Part shown: positions 47,382-58,193 of the stretch, piece by piece
Layout of the letters: each line of letters starts with the position of its first letter
Position numbering within the stretch: the stretch's first letter is position 1
Source: Hydrangea macrophylla
Taxonomy: Eukaryota; Streptophyta; Magnoliopsida; Cornales; Hydrangeaceae
NCBI GenBank assembly: GCA_033977485.1
Contig: CM066988.1
Span: 2,797,501-2,861,500, forward strand
DNA length: 64,000 nt
Direction of reading: 5' to 3'
Translations under genes and position numbers: made by a program
The notes under the pieces: generated by a model
Database searches by the model: none
What the model was told of the DNA's origin: nothing
The model's input: the letters and a program-made list of their open reading frames with translations, nothing else

Positions 47382-47718
47382 CGAAAATTCCAGAATTCAA
47401 TTGGGGCATGAACCACATCACCCCCAACTATCAGAAACAATTCTGGACATACAGAGAGACTGAAAAACAGTTGAAGTACAAGCATGTATGACAGAAATTC
47501 ATCCTCAGAATAGAAAATTGCAATTTATATATAAAAATAAAACTTTATAAGTGCATCCAAATTGCAACATAATTATCCCCAACAGTGGTTAAAACCTTAT
47601 TTAACTAAAGAAAACCAAAAATAAAACTAAAACTAAAACCAACAAAAATTCCGTCAAGGATTACATTCCAGTTGATAAACAAAAGATGAAATTGAACAAA
47701 AACAACTGAAATGTAGCA

Positions 47719-48645
47719 CTAATCTTCGAGTATAAAGATTTCCTCTTCCACAATCTCTTCATAACCTGCCGAATCGTCAGAAGTGAAGTCCAAACTCAAT
47801 GATTCCCTTTTCCAGAACAACCGAAAAGCAGCAAGGACATCATCAAACAAGTCTGGCATCTCCACAGAATTGAAAGCCCATGCAAGAGGTGATCCGGACG
47901 GAGACAAGGATAGAGGAGTGTGATTTCGCAACGGACTGTCCTCTCGCGGCGGAGTGTGTGGGGGCCTTATGTAGGGCCCAAGACCATGAATCAGTTGATG
48001 TGGGAGGAAAACCGGAATACCATTTAGGAACATAGTGACAATCCTGGACAAAAGACAACAAACTGAAATCAAAATAACAGAACACAAGAAACACGAATTA
48101 ATACGAAAAGAAAAACAATGAATAGAAACAAAAATACGAAGAACTGTGACAAGTTCCAACCTCACTATTGGCATAGGTTCCCAAAATGCACTGGCTGGTA
48201 ATGGGCATTGGAGCCTAAATAGCAGGTAGCTCAGGTGCACGTAGCGGTACGGGACCAACTCTAGAACAAGGAAATCGTCCACGAAAACAAAGACAGCATT
48301 GTGGCGATCTGGGACGACATCCTGAAGGTCATGATCCTCCCATGGCTCCCACATATCGTCATTTTCCCACTGGGCCATGAGTGCATCATCCACCATGCGT
48401 CCCATGTACAGGTCATCATTCTCCTCCACATCATCATCATCCTGAAATCCCATATTTTCGTATGGATTGATGTCCAGGAGGGCTGGTGGATATGGAATGT
48501 ACCCTTGAGCAGCATCAATAAGAGAATGAGCTTCAGGGTCCTGATGAAGCAAAGGGCAGGGTGTGAGTTCACCCTCAGTCCAGGTACCACAGCGACATTC
48601 TGAATCAGCCAAAGAACCGACAGAATGAACATCATCACCTCGCAT
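47719..48645 (-). CDS. Athila accessory ORF, 308 aa, one hydrophobic segment
   Basis: An uninterrupted frame from ATG 48645 to a stop at 47719, 160 bp downstream of pol. The N-terminal third has a Cys cluster (CRCGTW) and strong acidic/Met/Trp stretch (residues 68-108, DDDDVEENDD and WENDDMWEPWEDHD). A long hydrophobic region spans about residues 165-215 (Ile/Val/Phe/Cys-rich), long enough to cross a membrane. The C-terminal third is Pro/Ser-rich (PPHTPPREDSPLRNHTPLS) and ends acidic. I do not recognise the family. A membrane-anchored, envelope-like protein has been suggested for Athila-type elements, but nothing here proves that role. Confidence 0.6.
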   Translation of the reverse strand: MRGDDVHSVGSLADSECRCGTWTEGELTPCPLLHQDPEAHSLIDAAQGYIPYPPALLDINPYENMGFQDDDDVEENDDLYMGRMVDDALMAQWENDDMWEPWEDHDLQDVVPDRHNAVFVFVDDFLVLELVPYRYVHLSYLLFRLQCPLPASAFWEPMPIVRLELVTVLRIFVSIHCFSFRINSCFLCSVILISVCCLLSRIVTMFLNGIPVFLPHQLIHGLGPYIRPPHTPPREDSPLRNHTPLSLSPSGSPLAWAFNSVEMPDLFDDVLAAFRLFWKRESLSLDFTSDDSAGYEEIVEEEIFILED

Positions 48646-48804
48646 CTATGCACCTGCAACAGAGTGGTTTAAGGTATAATGGATTAGAACTAGATCACAA
48701 ACACGGAATAAAGAACGAAAACCAAAAAGAAACAAAAGAGAGAAAAACTAAAATGCAAGGAAAGAAAAGAAATACAACAACAATTGGAACTTTACTTTGG
48801 ATTT

Positions 48805-50700
48805 TTAATCATGAGAATAGCTGGGCTCATCCAGCTGGATGTGCTCAACTTCAGTTTGGAAGTTTTCCAAGAACGGTTTCAATCTCTGGCCATTGACCTT
48901 GAAACAATCATCGTTCTTTGGGTTGACAATCTCAACCGCCCCATGTGGAAAAACAGTTTTTACGATGAACGGGCCTGTCCAACGGGAACGGAGCTTTCCT
49001 GGGAAAAGGTGGAGGCGAGAGTCATACAACAAGACCTTCTGCCCCGGCTCAAATGATTTCCGAAAAATCGTACGATCATGGCGAGCCTTCAACTTTTCCT
49101 TATGTAACTTTGCAGAGTCATACGCATCTCGTCGTATTTCCTCTAGCTCTGCAAGTTGGAGCTTGCGTAGCTGACCTCCTTCTTGAATACCAAAGTTCAA
49201 TGAGCGCGTTGCCCAGTAAGCTTTATGTTCCATTTCAACAGGAAGATGGCAAGCTTTCCCGTAAACTAATCTGTACGGGGACATACCAAGATTCGTCTTA
49301 TAGGCTGTACGGTATGCCCATAACGCGTCTGTCAATTTGTATGCCCAGTCTTTTCGATTGGAACTAACCGTCTTCTCAAGAATATGCTTGATTTCTCGGT
49401 TAGCCAATTCTGCTTGCCCATTGGACTGTGGATGATAGGCAAGAGCGATTTTATGATGGACTCCGTATTTCTTGAGGAGTGACTCCAAGGGCCTATTGCA
49501 GAAATGCTTGCCTTGGTCACTTAATAAAGCTTTCGGAGTACCAAAACGAGACAAAATATGCTCTCTTAGAAATGACATGACCGTTCTATGGTCATTTCGT
49601 CTCGTTGGTATTGCTTCTACCCATTTCGATACATACTCCACAGTAAGGAGTATGTATTCACAGTTATTCGACTTGGGAAATGGGCCCATAAAATCTATGC
49701 CCCAACAATCAAATATCTTAATTGTGATGATAGGGGTTAAAGGCATAGAATTCCTTTTAGAAATGGTTCCAAGCTTTTGACAGCGTTGGCATGTCTTGCA
49801 AAAGGAATAAGCATCTTTGAAGACTGTGGGCCAGTAAAAACCGCTCTGTAAGACTTTTTGTGCGGTCTTTTGTGACGCGAAGTGGCCACCGCATGCCTCA
49901 GAATGGCATGACGCTAATATTACGGTTATATCCTCATTGGGGACGCAGCGCCTGATGACCTGATCAGCACAGTACTTGAAAAGGTATGGGTCATCAAAGA
50001 AGAAGTGACGCACGAACGAGAGGAACCGTTTCCTATCTTGGTTCGACCAATGAGTTGGTGTTGCACCCGTGACGAGGTAGTTTACAATATCAGCATACCA
50101 AGGCAGACTACTTACTGCCAGTAGCTGTTCGTCTGGGAACTCATCTTTAATGGATTGGGATTCAGTATTGTCAACAAAAGTCAACCGGGACAAATGATCC
50201 GCAACCACATTCTCTACTCCTTTCTTGTCCTTGATAGTTAGATCAAACTCTTGGAGTAAGAGTATCCAGCGAATAAGCCGTTGTTTAGCGTCTTTCTTTG
50301 TCAGCAGATATTTGAGGGCCGAATGATCTGTAAAACAGACGATTGGTGACCCTATCAGATAAGACCTAAACTTGTCCAGGGCGAATACTACAGCCAGCAG
50401 CTCCTTCTCAGTGGTAGTGTAATTCATTTGAGCGTCATTCAAGGTTCGGCTGGCGTAGTATATCACATGTGGCTTATTGTCCTTTCTCTGGCCTAGGACT
50501 GCGCCAATGGCGTAATCACTAGCGTCGCACATTAATTCAAAAGGCAAACTCCAGTCGGGTGCCTGTATTATAGGTGCGGAGGTGAGGAGATCTTTTAGAT
50601 CCTCAAAGGACTTTTGGCAACTCTCTGACCACTCGAATGGTGCATCTTTGACAAGAAGTTGACAAAGGGGTCGAGAAATTGCACTGAAATTTTGGATAAA
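48805..50700 (-). pseudogene. Athila pol, part 2: RT end, RNase H, integrase
   Basis: Continues in frame after the TGA at 50703-50701; the first Met is at 50547 but the frame is open from 50700. RNase H has [14 protein letters not shown] with the catalytic Asp, TTEKELLAV with the Glu, and [11 protein letters not shown] with a further Asp. Integrase has an HHCC finger ([10 protein letters not shown] and CKTCQRCQ), the DDE core ([35 protein letters not shown]) and a GPF/Y-type C-terminal module ([20 protein letters not shown]). All catalytic residues I can identify are present. It ends DEPSYSHD at 48805. Needs readthrough to be made. Confidence 0.93.
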
Positions 50701-53700
50701 TCAACGATAAAAACCTGCATGCCCCAAGAATGAACGAATGTCTCTTACTGTACGGGGAACAGGTAAATTTGAGATTATGTCGATTTTAGCCTTATCCACT
50801 TGAATGCCTTCATCGGATATTATGTGGCCGAGGACTATTCCCTTGGTCACCATGAAGTGACACTTCTCCCAATTCAAGACTAGGTGTTTGTCCTCACACC
50901 TCATTAAAACCTGCTCGAGATTGGTAAGGCAATCTTCGAAGCTATGGCCGAATACTGAAAAATCATCCATGAAAACTTCAAGGATGTTTTCGACCATGTC
51001 ACTGAATATACTCAGCATGCACCGCTGAAAGGTAGCCGGTGCATTGCATAGGCCAAACGGCATTCGTCGGTAGGCAAAAGTATCGAATGGACACGTGAAT
51101 GTGGTTTTCTCCTGATCTTCAGGAGCAATCTCAATTTGATTATATCCACTGTATCCATCCAAGAAGCAGTAATACTTGTGACCCGCCACGCGTTCTAGCA
51201 TTTGATCCATAAATGGCAAAGGAAAATGGTCCTTTCGGGTCACAGTATTTAACTTCCTGTAGTCAATGCACATCCTCCATCCAGTGGGGACGCATGTCGG
51301 TACCAATTCACCATCTTTGTTCGGGATGACCGCTATGCCTGCTTTCTTAGGAACTACTTGGGTAGGACTAACCCAAGGACTGTCAGATATCGGATATATC
51401 ATCCCAACATCAAGTAGTTTAAGCACTTCCTTTTTAACTACTTCTTGCATGTTGGGGTTCAGACGCCTTTGCATTTGCCTTGAGGGTTTAGCGTCTTCCT
51501 CCAGATATATCTTATGCGTACATATGGATGGGCTTATGCCTTTGAGGTCAGCAATTGTCCATCCCATAGCATCCTTATGCTTGGTAAGCATTTCCACTAG
51601 CTTACTTTCCTGTTCATGAGTTAAAACAGATGAAATGATCACAGGATAAGTTTTTCCAGTCCCTAGGAATGCGTATTTTAGCTCTTTGGGAAGCTCCTTC
51701 AATTCTAACTCCGGAAACTGGAAACTAGAGGGCATTACCAACTTGGTTTTAGGAGGCAGTTGTTCATATGGCATTACCCACATGCAATCAGCTCTATCCT
51801 CCTCTTTCGTATCCATCATAAGACACGTCTGGTTCAGGTCAGCATCCAATGGGGTGGACTCTGCAGGCTGATAAATATCGCCAAATTGAGTCATCACAAC
51901 TTCCAAAGGATCTTTATAGTCGACCAAGTCAACTTCATCTTCAATGACCGTGTCTATATAATGGATTTCTTCCTCATCATCGTATTCTTCAGGTCGGGGA
52001 TTAGAGAAGATCTTGATATTCAACGTCATGTTCCCGAATACGATAGTCATGATACCAGTTCTAATCTTGATTGTGGCATCAATGGTGTTGAGAAATGGAC
52101 GTCCAAAAATAACCGGGATATGTGCACCAGGATTAGACACAGGTTCTGTGTCTAATATCACGAAATCAACCGGAAATACAAAAGTGTCTATTTGGACAAG
52201 GACGTCCTCCAATACCCCTCTAGGGTACTTTACAGATCTGTCTTCCAATTGCAAAGCAACTCGGGTGGGTTTGAGTTCACCCAACCCTAGCTGTTTATAG
52301 ACTGAATATGGCAGCAGGTTCACGCTTGCTCCTAAATCAAGGAGTGCGTTATCTATCTTTTGATTCCCAATTCTGCATGAGACAGTAGGTGTACCGGGGT
52401 CTTTGAGTTTTGGAGGCAACTCATTTTGAATGATCGCACTGGCTTGACATGCGACATAAGCATGTTTCTTCACGCTTTGCCTCCTCTTGACCGTGCACAG
52501 ATCTTTGAGATACTTAGCATAGGCCGGCACTTGCTTGATAGCATCTAGGAGTGGAAGGTTAATCTTAACTTGCTTAAACAGTTCCAGAAACTCCTGATTC
52601 TTCGTCTCATTCTTGGGTTTCTTCAACCGTTGAGGATAAGGTGCAGGAAAGGGGCATTTTGGTGGTTCCTCCTTAACAGATTCCTTTCCAGGCCTTCGCT
52701 CAACTTCTTCTTCTACTCTAGGAGCTTCAATGTTTGCCTTGATTGGTTCGTCATTGGTAGAATGCTCCTCCTCTTGAGTAGATGGTAGCTCAACTTCTTT
52801 ATCCACCACTTCCTCCTCATCGTACACTTCGGGAGTGGACAGAGGCATGCTTTTCCCTATGATTTTTCCACTTCTCAGTGTAGTCACAACTTTAGCATGT
52901 TCATGATTGTTAGGACCATTGTTATGTCCCTTTGGATTTGGAAGTGGTTGGGCAGGGAATGTTCCTCCTGAACCTTCTTGCCGTGCATCTATCCTTTCTA
53001 ATGTGGCAGACATTCTACTCATCATCTGTATGAGTTGCTGCGTTAGATTGGCATTAGCAAGTGGCTCTTCTTCTTGTACCTTCTTGTGCGGTGGCACATA
53101 GGTATTGGTTTGTGGTGCATTGGAGGGTTGAGCTTGATTATAATTATTGGTTCTGTTTTGATTGTAATGCTGGGCTGGCCTATTGTTTTGCCCTTGATAT
53201 TGATTGTTGTTGTAAGGCTGCTGTTGATATTGATTTTGGGCCCCAGCATTATTTCTCCAATCAAAACCGGGGTGATTCCATCTATTGTTATTTTGAAAGT
53301 TATTGTTGGAATTCCCCGCCCCTCGAAAACCTTGCATGGCATTCATCTCTATAGGGGCTTGCTCTTGAAAATATGGCACATTAGGACAATATTGAGTTGT
53401 ATGTCCCAACATGTTGCATGTGCCACATGGTTCCTCAGGCAAGACTTGCCTAGAGCTCTCTCTTTTCATACTTAACTCCTCTACCTTCTTTGCTAGCTCT
53501 GCATACTTAGTCATGAGGTGATCTTCATTGGTTAGCTGGTATAGGCTTTTCTCCTCTACACAGGATATCTGTGAGCGTGAGATATTGTCAGAATTTGACC
53601 ATTCATGAGCGTATTCAGCTAACCATTCGAAATGGGCTTCGGCCTCTTCAGTGTTTTTTCGCAGAAATGGTCCCGAGCTCATTGTTTCCACCAACTTCTT

Positions 53701-54366
53701 TGTTTCACCATTCAATCCCTGATAAAAGAAGCTGATAGTTCGCCATTTCTCAAACCCATGGTGTGGGCACGAGAGAAGCAAATCTTTGAAACGCTCCCAC
53801 GCTTGTGTGAAGGTTTCATTGCTCTTTTGTTTATAGGAATTGATTTGACGCTGAAGGTATGTGGTCATGCAAGTAGGATAGAATTTCTTCAAAAACGCGG
53901 TGCGCATCGCATGCCAGGTGAAAATTGAATTAGGTTTTAGGGAGTGGAGCCACGCCTTCGCTTTATCTTTCAAAGTGAAGGGGAATAGCATTAAATGTGT
54001 CACCTCCCTAGGACAAGTTTGCGAGAATGTTTTGCAAACATCCTCGAAATCGGTGACATGTAAATACGCCTTCTCGCTTTCCATCCCATGAAAAGTGGGA
54101 AGCAGTTGAATCATCCCATTGCGAAACTGGAATTCGCCATTATGTGGTGGGATTTGAATGCAAGAGGGCGTAGGTGCATGTTCTGGTTGCATGAGATCGC
54201 AAAGAGGACGGAGTGCCTCATCGATTGGTACCACAACATTGTCACCATTTTCACTCTGATGATCATCCATTGATGCAGTTGGAGTGGCTATTGGGTTGAT
54301 GGAGCTATTAGAGTCAGACAGATAGAAAGGATTTCCAAAAATTCCTTCAATGGAATTCTCGGACAT
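50701..54366 (-). CDS. Athila gag-pol, part 1: gag, protease, reverse transcriptase
   Basis: 1221 codons from ATG 54366 to TGA at 50703-50701. Gag core spans about residues 90-255 (TFHGMESEKAYLHVTDFEDV; AKAWLHSLKP; WERFKDLLLSCPHHGFEKWR). A CCHC zinc knuckle is at 314-327 (CGTCNMLGHTTQYC). A Gln/Asn-rich stretch is at 350-410. Protease has LLDLGASVNLLP (Asp677; the D-L-G form is usual for Athila). RT has FLDGYSGYNQIEIAPEDQ, YRRMPFGLCNAPATFQRCM and FMDD at 1132-1135 with both active-site Asp. It stops at GHAGFYR, where relatives read FYRRF. The polyprotein is thus cut inside RT by a single stop. Confidence 0.95.
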   Translation of the reverse strand: MSENSIEGIFGNPFYLSDSNSSINPIATPTASMDDHQSENGDNVVVPIDEALRPLCDLMQPEHAPTPSCIQIPPHNGEFQFRNGMIQLLPTFHGMESEKAYLHVTDFEDVCKTFSQTCPREVTHLMLFPFTLKDKAKAWLHSLKPNSIFTWHAMRTAFLKKFYPTCMTTYLQRQINSYKQKSNETFTQAWERFKDLLLSCPHHGFEKWRTISFFYQGLNGETKKLVETMSSGPFLRKNTEEAEAHFEWLAEYAHEWSNSDNISRSQISCVEEKSLYQLTNEDHLMTKYAELAKKVEELSMKRESSRQVLPEEPCGTCNMLGHTTQYCPNVPYFQEQAPIEMNAMQGFRGAGNSNNNFQNNNRWNHPGFDWRNNAGAQNQYQQQPYNNNQYQGQNNRPAQHYNQNRTNNYNQAQPSNAPQTNTYVPPHKKVQEEEPLANANLTQQLIQMMSRMSATLERIDARQEGSGGTFPAQPLPNPKGHNNGPNNHEHAKVVTTLRSGKIIGKSMPLSTPEVYDEEEVVDKEVELPSTQEEEHSTNDEPIKANIEAPRVEEEVERRPGKESVKEEPPKCPFPAPYPQRLKKPKNETKNQEFLELFKQVKINLPLLDAIKQVPAYAKYLKDLCTVKRRQSVKKHAYVACQASAIIQNELPPKLKDPGTPTVSCRIGNQKIDNALLDLGASVNLLPYSVYKQLGLGELKPTRVALQLEDRSVKYPRGVLEDVLVQIDTFVFPVDFVILDTEPVSNPGAHIPVIFGRPFLNTIDATIKIRTGIMTIVFGNMTLNIKIFSNPRPEEYDDEEEIHYIDTVIEDEVDLVDYKDPLEVVMTQFGDIYQPAESTPLDADLNQTCLMMDTKEEDRADCMWVMPYEQLPPKTKLVMPSSFQFPELELKELPKELKYAFLGTGKTYPVIISSVLTHEQESKLVEMLTKHKDAMGWTIADLKGISPSICTHKIYLEEDAKPSRQMQRRLNPNMQEVVKKEVLKLLDVGMIYPISDSPWVSPTQVVPKKAGIAVIPNKDGELVPTCVPTGWRMCIDYRKLNTVTRKDHFPLPFMDQMLERVAGHKYYCFLDGYSGYNQIEIAPEDQEKTTFTCPFDTFAYRRMPFGLCNAPATFQRCMLSIFSDMVENILEVFMDDFSVFGHSFEDCLTNLEQVLMRCEDKHLVLNWEKCHFMVTKGIVLGHIISDEGIQVDKAKIDIISNLPVPRTVRDIRSFLGHAGFYR

Positions 54367-54481
54367 GAACTGAGAGGGTCCCTAGGGTGAGAACTTACCC
54401 AAAAGAACTGAAAAGAAGAGAAAATAAAATCAGAAAGAGATGAAGAGAGACTGAGGTAATCTAAGGAGTTGATTGTCGCCT

Positions 54482-54499
54482 TCCCCGGCAACGGCGCCA
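54482..54499 (-). other. Athila primer-binding site, tRNA-Asp
   Basis: The minus strand reads TGGCGCCGTTGCCGGGGA, perfectly complementary to the 3' end of plant tRNA-Asp (GTC) including CCA. It lies 6 bp inside the 5' LTR. Confidence 0.9.
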
Positions 54500-55162
54500 A
54501 AAACTTGACACGAGAATTTTCTTGTGCGCTCTTGTGCAGTACCCAAGTGTAGGTAGACGTGCAAGTAATATCTGGTAAGACCAGGTCGATCCCACAGGGA
54601 AGGTGTTGACCTATTGATTTAGACTATCCTCAAAGAAAACAAAATAAAATAACTAAGATTGAATGATGGTGCGGAACACGAAGTTCCACAAACAAGGATT
54701 ACTAATGAAAATGATTAAAATAAACTAAACAATCAAACTAACTAATTAAACAGTACTTGAAATTAAGATGTTTAACTTTAAAAGAAAGTGTTGGGATTAC
54801 ACGAATCCGCAGTAACCTAGCCATCTACCATGCATTTGCCTTGAAGCACAAAGGAGTACATTACCTACAGTTTTCCGTATTCCTCAAAAGATAGAGAATC
54901 CATGGCCCTTTCATGACCGGGACCATATCATCACAGTTAAATTAAGATACATGAAAGCGGTTTAATCCAATAGTTAAGACTCGCATCCTCGATGGTGTTA
55001 GCATCGAAGATGGTTTGCAAAATGTATTGAAAGAAAATGCCTTAGGGCCTTAGTTTTAAAACTGTTTTGACAAACTGAGCATTCATTTGGGACAGAATGA
55101 TAACAAATCCTAAAACAAAAGGTCCTGGAATACTGCAGGGAACATCCTCAAGAATCCGAGAG

Positions 55163-55282
55163 TTCGATCGATCGACGCGCTTTTGATCGATCGAAGACCT
55201 TCATCCCTCAATCGATCGAACTGACTTTGATCGATTGACTGTCTCTGGTTCGATCGATCGAACGGACTTCGATCGATCGAAC
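55163..55282. repeat. Downstream palindrome cluster, Athila 5' LTR
   Basis: Copy of 42211-42330. Several of the inter-LTR differences fall here, mostly at CpG positions (cttTCg/ctttTg, gatcAaa/gatcGaa, acttCg/acttTg). Confidence 0.92.
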
Positions 55283-55776
55283 ACAGCGATTATCCTGCTG
55301 CATGGCAGAGGCTGGAGATCACTGTTTCATCGTGTTCTCCCAACCTGGAACTACTCAGACATCGTCTGGAGTGTCAAAGATTGATTTTTAACGCAAGAAA
55401 ACATTAATACCCTGTTTGGTTGTGAGTTTTTCATAAAAAATCTAAAAACTATGGTTTTGTAAATATTTAACATGTAATATCACGAGATGATTGATTAAAC
55501 TACGACTACTACGTGCAGAATATGAATGAACAGTATATAGATAACCTGGAATAGAAGATACTTGTATAAACTTCGAGAAATCCAATCCACAATATGAAAA
55601 TTCAATGAAAAACCTACAAAAACCAAACAAACTCTCTATCTCTCTCTATAAAACTGTTAAAATGTAAAGAGGGCGTCCCTATGGACGTGTACAAAACGCA
55701 TATATATAGAAAACCTAAGAAACTAGGGTTAAAAACCCGCATCTGCTGCGCACGTAAATGTTACTGGAAATACCCC

Positions 55777-55888
55777 GTTCGATCGATCGAACAGTTCTCG
55801 ATCGATCGAACCCTTACTCTTCAAGCGCTTCAACACTCTTCAAGCGATCGAACGCTCGATCGATCGAACCTTCTTAGAGCGATCGAAC
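55777..55888. repeat. Upstream palindrome cluster, Athila 5' LTR
   Basis: Copy of 42825-42936, identical by eye. Confidence 0.92.
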
Positions 55889-56731
55889 TTCACATTTTAG
55901 CTTTGACTTCTTTTGTTTGCATTCCAGCATTCCATTTATTCTGATGTTCAACTGTTTAGTCCACATAGCAGTAATCTGCACAAACAACAGCTAAAACAAT
56001 ACAACTTATCATAGATTAATCATATTGTATAAAAATTAGCCTTGCAATGCAAATTGCGGATAAAATGGGAAGTTGTGATAAAAATTAATACAATTCTTTC
56101 CTTTAGTGCGGTTGTATTTTACAAATACCCCCGCTTTGCACTAGTCTACCTCTGGCCGTATCAGGGGTTATATGTGACATACCGACAAATTCTAGACTGG
56201 TTACAGGGGTTATATATGACATATCGACAAATTTTGGACCCAGTCACAGGGGTTATATGTGGCCGTAGTCAAATCGACTTTGAGTATACTGTGTATGATA
56301 TCCTATAATGAACAAAATTATGAAATTTTGATTATTGTGAACAAAATTATTTGACACTGCTTGGATTCTCTAGCAGGGTAGTAGTTGCTTACTGAGCTGT
56401 CAAGCTGACATAACCGAACATTTTATAGATGCAGATTAATAGAAGTATGGATAAGCGGGTTTCAAAAATAAACAGAACGACGCCGTAATGTTGAATGCAA
56501 GCTATTCAAATTCTTTTTTTATTTTGGGTTATGTAAAATGTTTGATTATCTCAAATACCGAAACTAGAATGTTGTTAATCAAATATCTTTGGGATTTGAA
56601 ATTGTACTTAATAGAGAATTTTGTGGATAGTAGTTTTCGGCCTTGCATGTTCATGAGGTCATACTTTGTGGACGTGCAGCGGTTGCCACATCATCTAGCT
56701 CCCACAATCGAGTTCGGGGCGTGACATTACT

Positions 56732-57500
56732 AAGTTGAAAGCCCAATTGAATAGTGAGTTTGAGATGAAGGATCTTGGTGAAGCCAATAAGATTTTGGGC
56801 ATGGAGATAACTTGAGATAAGGCTACTAGAATTGTGTGGTTGACACAAAAATAGTATTTGAAGAAGGTGTTGCAACGTTTTGGTATGGATGAGAACACAA
56901 AACTGGTTACTACACCATTGGCTTCCCACTTCAAGTTAATTGAGAAGTTATCTTCGAGTACTTAAGAAGAGAAGAGGTATGTGGCTCAAGTGCCATATGC
57001 AAGTTTGGTTGGAAGCCTCATGTATGCCATGGCATGTACTAGATCTGATGTTTCTCAAGCTGTTAGTACGGTTAGTCATTATATGCATGATCTAAAGAAG
57101 AAGCATTAGGAAGCTGTAAAATTGGTATTGAGGTATATCAAGGGTACAGAGGATACAGGTTGAGATTTGAAAAGAATAAAGATATTGGAACATTTTTCTT
57201 AGAATACATGGATTTAGACTATATGGAAAATTTGGATAAGAGATGGTCTTCTACCAAGTATTTGTTTACTATGGCTAGTGGTCCATTCAGTTGGAGGTCA
57301 ACTTTGCAATCCACGGTAGCTTTGTCTAGCACAAAAGCTAAATACATAGCAGCCGCTGAGGCCATGAAGGAGGCTATTTGTTTACATGGGATGGTTGAAG
57401 ACTTGGAGATTCATCGGGAGAAGGTGAAGGTATTTTGCAATAGTCAAAGTGTCATACATTTAGTGAATAACCAAGTTCATTATGCTAGGACCAAGCATAT
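56732..57500 (+). pseudogene. Copia RT end and RNase H (continues from 40715)
   Basis: After removal of G and one TSD, the RT resumes: KLKAQLNSEFEMKDLGEANK, ILGMEIT, then QRFGMDENTKLVTTPLASHF and YASLVGSLMYAMACTRSDVS. RNase H follows at 57240-57500: RWSSTKYLFTMASGPFSWRS, STKAKYIAAAEAMKEAIC and HYARTKHI. Several stops (56813, 56851, 56962). Cut at 57500 by LTR C. Confidence 0.9.
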
Positions 57501-57602
57501 TGTGATACCTTGTATTTTAGGAATGTGATAATACATAAGACTTTATACTGGTCCTTGTATACATATAAGACCCTTACCCTTCTATTGGACAATTTTGTGT
57601 CC

Positions 57603-57781
57603 CAATCGATCGATTGCCATTTAGTCACAATCGATTGCCACTTTTTGTATATCAATTGATTGCTATCTTTCCCAATCGATTGTCATCCTGCCGACCTGAA
57701 TCCATTAGGTGGCATACCCCAATCGATTGCCCTCATATTCCAATCGATTGCCTTAAAATATGTGATACCAATTGATTGCCA
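57603..57781. repeat. Upstream palindrome cluster in LTR C (CAATCGATTG)
   Basis: Eight motifs of the form CAATCGATTGCC or CAATTGATTGCC at 18-30 bp spacing. Confidence 0.9.
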
Positions 57782-58130
57782 ACTGCAGATCTTTGCTTTC
57801 AACTTTGCTTCGTATTTTGATGCATGGCACCTACTTGTCTCTATATATGTCACGCCCCCGTGTAGCAAAATATGGAAAAAATTTCATTTCCGTTTTGGAA
57901 TCATAAGTCATGACAGGTGATGGATCGCTCGTCATGTACTTCACTTAACATGTACTATAAAACAGAGTATATAAAGCAAATGGGAAGATAATATTAAACA
58001 TTATTACAACTTCAATTACATTATCCTTAAATAAAATATCCTTAAGGCACAATCACCTTATTCAAATTTAAAACATTTTCCATAACCTTATTACAACTTT
58101 ATTTAAATAAAAGAATCTCCGCAGACTTCT

Positions 58131-58193
58131 CTAGCTAGCATAGTCATATTGTCATGCATAATCATTTCCTGAACATTTTGGATGCCAGGACAA
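58131..58193 (-). other. Conserved Tyr/Asp-rich tail reading frame, copy E (broken)
   Basis: The minus-strand frame reads LSWHPKCSGNDYA, a TGA, then QYDYAS and TAG. The end matches D (QYDYAN) and B/C (YAS). Confidence 0.5.

Larger units (their letters stand above)
41554..56140 (-). mobile_element. Near-complete Athila-type Ty3/gypsy element
   Basis: 14,587 bp with TG...CA ends and a perfect TSD CTAGT (41549-41553 and 56141-56145). Two 1635-bp LTRs differ at about 14 positions by my reading (13 transitions, 1 transversion), so insertion is recent. It has a tRNA-Asp primer site, one long gag-pol frame with a single stop, two extra 3' frames, and a polypurine tract. The long LTR, tRNA-Asp primer, D-L-G-A-S protease and extra 3' frames together indicate the Athila lineage. 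Confidence 0.95.
54506..56140 (-). mobile_element. Athila 5' LTR
   Basis: 1635 bp and gapless against the 3' LTR (constant offset of 12,952). TATA at 55699-55709; palindrome clusters at 55777-55888 (upstream) and 55163-55282 (downstream). It drives the element's transcription on the minus strand. Confidence 0.96.
40721..56726 (+). mobile_element. LTR G, inserted in copia RT and carrying the Athila element
   Basis: The TSD TTACT (40716-40720 and 56727-56731) brackets TGTGAAAACCCAATTTTTTT...TTCGGGGCGTGACA. Excluding the nested Athila (and one TSD) G is about 1.41 kb, consistent with a solo LTR of the same broad class as B and C (start TGTRAnACCC, end GGGCGTGACA). A GA microsatellite is at 41128-41165. 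Sequence 41160-41548 and 56146-56726 has no conserved frame. Confidence 0.88.

Noticed and set aside
48044..48150. An intron in the 308-aa Athila frame (GTATTTTTG ... TTTTGTCCAG on the minus strand)
   Set aside because: Splice-like ends exist, but none of the donor choices gives a length divisible by three, and the downstream unspliced frame looks more natural (Pro/Ser-rich). I treat the region as a hydrophobic segment.
52013..54273. Plus-strand open frames across 48.8-54.3 kb
   Set aside because: They are antisense shadows of the Athila gag-pol frame and match no protein family.
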